From an uncultured Lachnospiraceae bacterium (GTDB lineage Bacteria; Bacillota; Clostridia; Lachnospirales; Lachnospiraceae), in NCBI GenBank assembly GCA_937885345.1, contig CAKZZH010000107.1, forward strand, positions 1-33,492: DNA of 33,492 nt, in the 5' to 3' direction. Below the pieces are notes generated by a model. That model was not told the DNA's origin and did not search any database. It was given only the letters and a program-made list of their open reading frames with translations. Below are positions 32,071-33,492 of this stretch, piece after piece. A program made the translations under genes and the position numbers. Position 1 is the stretch's first letter. Each line of letters opens with the position of its first letter.

Positions 32071-32122
32071 CTGCAGGATTACCCTGCAGCTATAGTATAG
32101 CAGAAAACGGGTGGGTACACAA
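32071..32122 (-). promoter_or_regulatory. Toxin promoter and 5' stabilising hairpin
   Basis: On the minus strand TTGTGT (32117-32122), 17 nt and TATACT (32094-32099) form the toxin promoter, with a start near 32087. The transcript would open with a 7-bp hairpin (32083-32089 with 32071-32077). Such 5' stems protect type I toxin mRNAs. The leader from 32087 to 31981 is about 107 nt. Confidence 0.7.
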
Positions 32123-32176
32123 CAGAAAAGTAAACAAGCGTTCGAAGGTGATTCAACGTAAAACACTTTGACAAGC

Positions 32177-32196
32177 AGATAGATAGATAGATAGAT
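32177..32196 (+). repeat. AGAT tetranucleotide microsatellite
   Basis: Five perfect AGAT units start 3 nt after a consensus TTGACA (32168-32173). A perfect TATAAT follows at 32216-32221, 42 nt from the TTGACA. The rest of the gene-free stretch 32123-32362 is AT-rich, with further TATAAT-like boxes at 32257-32262 and 32274-32279, any of which could drive the following gene. Confidence 0.85.
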
Positions 32197-32362
32197 AGAA
32201 GGCTGATAAGTAGTATATAATGGTTGTTATCTTGTAACAAATAGAACTTGCTTTTCTATAATGTATGTTATATTATAATAATAGATTTGATCAATATATG
32301 TAAACATGTTGATACTTAGGTGATATTCAGATCGTAAAAGGTTGTAAAAGGGAGGGACGGTC

Positions 32363-33127
32363 ATGAAAACCAAAATTATCGCAGCGGTAGCTGCACTTGT
32401 TGTGATCGCCGGAGTGATTTCCGGAATAGTCATTAGCAGAAATGTTGCCGAAGCATCCGGCATTATCGGGGAAAATGATTTTGATGCGAAGAATGCCGAG
32501 TATACGGAAACGATCACCGTTACTTATGGTACAAATGAATTTGTATATGATGTATACGTTGACGCAAAGGGCGTAAAATATTACTTCAAGCCCGGTACCG
32601 ACATAATCAAAACAATTCACGGAACCGATGATGCATCTCTAAAAAACAAGCTTGATGAAGACAGTGCGCTTAAAATGTTCCATACAATAGCGGCCAAATA
32701 TACGGATTTATTCGATAAAGAAGATGTGAAAGAGAGCATTAAATACGAGAATACGGGTTATACCTACAGCTTAAACAGGATAGCAGGTGACCGCATAGTT
32801 AACCTTATCACATTGTTTTCGGATGAGTGCGGGAATTTTTGGGCAGGAGCGTTTAATCTTGAATCGTATGAAGAAAGTTTTGATCTGACAGGAACCATAG
32901 ACGAAAGCACTGCCATAGAGAATGCCATTAATCACATAGCAACGGTTGTGGGCGATGAGAGAGCATATAATCCTACGGATGTACAGGTTGAAGTCGATCA
33001 GGGGTCGGACGGGAATAAATACCTGCTTGTCACTCTGACGATCAAGGGTGAAGTCTACTCCGATATATACTATGTGTATGTCGATGCCTGCACCGGAAGT
33101 GTTAAGACGGTAGACCGGAATAAATAA
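32363..33127 (+). CDS. Membrane-anchored PepSY-like protein
   Basis: This 254-aa protein has an N-terminal hydrophobic segment (about 5-25, IIAAVAALVVIAGVISGIVI) that anchors or exports it. The outer part contains two similar halves. The second (about 177-254) has TAIENAINHIATVVG, VQVEVDQGSDG, KYLLVTLTIKGEVYSDIYYVYVDA and TGSVKTVDR, the layout of a PepSY-like domain. PepSY domains often inhibit peptidases or occur in envelope regulatory proteins; no such partner is visible here. GGGAGGG lies 6 nt upstream of the ATG at 32363. It stands alone, between the toxin locus and a hairpin terminator at 33172-33208. The family assignment is moderate only. Confidence 0.75.
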   Translation: MKTKIIAAVAALVVIAGVISGIVISRNVAEASGIIGENDFDAKNAEYTETITVTYGTNEFVYDVYVDAKGVKYYFKPGTDIIKTIHGTDDASLKNKLDEDSALKMFHTIAAKYTDLFDKEDVKESIKYENTGYTYSLNRIAGDRIVNLITLFSDECGNFWAGAFNLESYEESFDLTGTIDESTAIENAINHIATVVGDERAYNPTDVQVEVDQGSDGNKYLLVTLTIKGEVYSDIYYVYVDACTGSVKTVDRNK

Positions 33128-33171
33128 TAACCTGAATGTAAGTGAGTATATAAAGCTTCAATATGTATTTT

Positions 33172-33208
33172 AGGCTGAGTGCTTCTGTAAAATAAGAGCA
33201 CTCAGCCT
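33172..33208 (+). terminator. Hairpin terminator after the PepSY-like gene
   Basis: A perfect 12-bp stem (33172-33183 and 33197-33208) lies 44 nt after the stop codon. The following TTATTGATTA is only moderately T-rich. Confidence 0.65.
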
Positions 33209-33214
33209 TATTGA

Positions 33215-33340
33215 TTATAAATACCGACAATGCGTACGATTAAGAATTTCTTTCATCTGTTCACAAAATATATCTTTTATTTCATTCGGCGTCAACAAAT
33301 GACACCGGATGTTAAAACAAACTTCCTTTTCACAAGACAT
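33215..33340 (-). CDS. Possible Cys-rich 41-aa peptide
   Basis: A frame starting MSCEKEVCF and ending HCRYL contains five Cys residues and is preceded by AGAGGGAA only 2 nt from the ATG. An in-frame stop lies a few bases upstream, so it is not the end of a longer gene. Its neighbourhood, between a terminator and repeats at the window edge, makes a mobile-element remnant or chance frame as likely as a real gene. No family was recognised. Confidence 0.25.
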   Translation of the reverse strand: MSCEKEVCFNIRCHLLTPNEIKDIFCEQMKEILNRTHCRYL

Positions 33341-33381
33341 TTCCCTCTATTCTCCCGGTCTTAACTTTCTGCTTTATAAAC

Positions 33382-33480
33382 TATACCCCAGATAATGGAC
33401 ACGGCTTTTGGTTAGGTCGGCATCACATCCCCATATCATGGACAGTCCTTCTCAGGTGACATCCCCAACCTGTGGACAGT
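33382..33480. mobile_element. Three direct repeats, probable IS21-type terminus
   Basis: Copies at about 33382-33403, 33425-33446 and 33459-33480 share CCCC (33386, 33429 and 33463), 6 variable bases and TGGACA, with spacings of 43 and 34 nt. IS21-family elements have multiple such repeats inside their ends where the transposase binds. The transposase genes would be beyond the window's right edge. In the 365 nt after 33127 nothing else was recognised apart from the hairpin and the 41-aa frame. Confidence 0.45.
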
Positions 33481-33492
33481 GCCGATTCTATG

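Larger units (their letters stand above)
31808..32072. repeat. Inverted repeats framing the toxin-antitoxin locus
   Basis: The left arm 31808-31839 and right arm 32039-32072 are inverted copies. They share two exact 11-nt blocks, AGAGGTGTTGC and GGTTGACCCTC, with different centres of 10 and 12 nt. The opposing promoters lie just outside the arms, so both transcripts start with the same blocks. In a full-length toxin mRNA the two ends could pair with each other. Confidence 0.85.

Noticed and set aside
32177..32196. AGAT run as part of a CRISPR-like array
   Set aside because: It is a simple tetranucleotide repeat without spacers.

Overview
The window looks like a chromosome segment of an anaerobic, low-to-mid GC Firmicute, most likely Lachnospiraceae of the Butyrivibrio/Pseudobutyrivibrio type. 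This is inferred from the gene content: an indolepyruvate:ferredoxin oxidoreductase, a GH9/CBM3 cellulase, a DUF5685/DnaJ gene cluster, a Hol_Tox-type mini-toxin, AGGAGG-type ribosome binding sites and sigma-A promoters that often carry an extended TGn -10. No rRNA, tRNA or CRISPR array was seen.

Layout. 1-785: 3' end of a CadA/ZntA-type metal P-ATPase. 944-7334: a mostly co-directional run with a zinc-ribbon membrane protein, DUF5685, a DnaJ-TPR protein, a YihX-like HAD phosphatase, FolC, a 51-aa protein, a zinc-ribbon/TPR membrane protein and a MESH1-like HD hydrolase. 7437-9378 (minus): an orphan FliD-like Ser-rich protein and galE, the latter with a strong promoter and a possibly pseudoknotted leader. 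9694-11413: rfbD with an orphan SARP-type response regulator. 11490-13320: a possible short RNA, plsC and a lipid-kinase-like gene. 13438-14687: a branched-chain aminotransferase with a 74-aa partner. 14730-21652: a class A PBP, yigZ, a PAP2 phosphatase, a beta-CASP nuclease and a second DAGK-like gene. 21684-27795 (minus): amidohydrolase, acyl-CoA ligase, iorA, iorB and a DUF3810 membrane protein. 27951-31756: a membrane-anchored propeller-like protein and a lipoprotein GH9 cellulase with two CBM3-like modules. 31757-32125: a compact type I toxin-antitoxin locus. 32363-33127: a PepSY-like membrane-anchored protein. 33380-33480: three direct repeats resembling an IS21-type terminus.

How the genes fit together. 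Several neighbours concern the cell envelope: galE and rfbD supply sugar nucleotides, plsC and the two DAGK-like genes and PAP2 act on lipids, and the PBP builds peptidoglycan. The ligase-iorA-iorB cluster fits interconversion of arylacetates and aryl-2-oxoacids, a reaction known from rumen anaerobes that make aromatic amino acids from phenylacetate or indoleacetate. The GH9 enzyme is predicted to be tethered to the cell surface by a lipid.

The most interesting item is the 31.76-32.12 kb locus. A 31-aa hydrophobic/Lys-tailed peptide on the minus strand has a sequestered Shine-Dalgarno. An opposing short RNA with its own near-consensus promoter ends in a terminator that overlaps the toxin stop codon. 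Both transcripts begin with the same two 11-nt blocks, because the locus is framed by inverted repeats.
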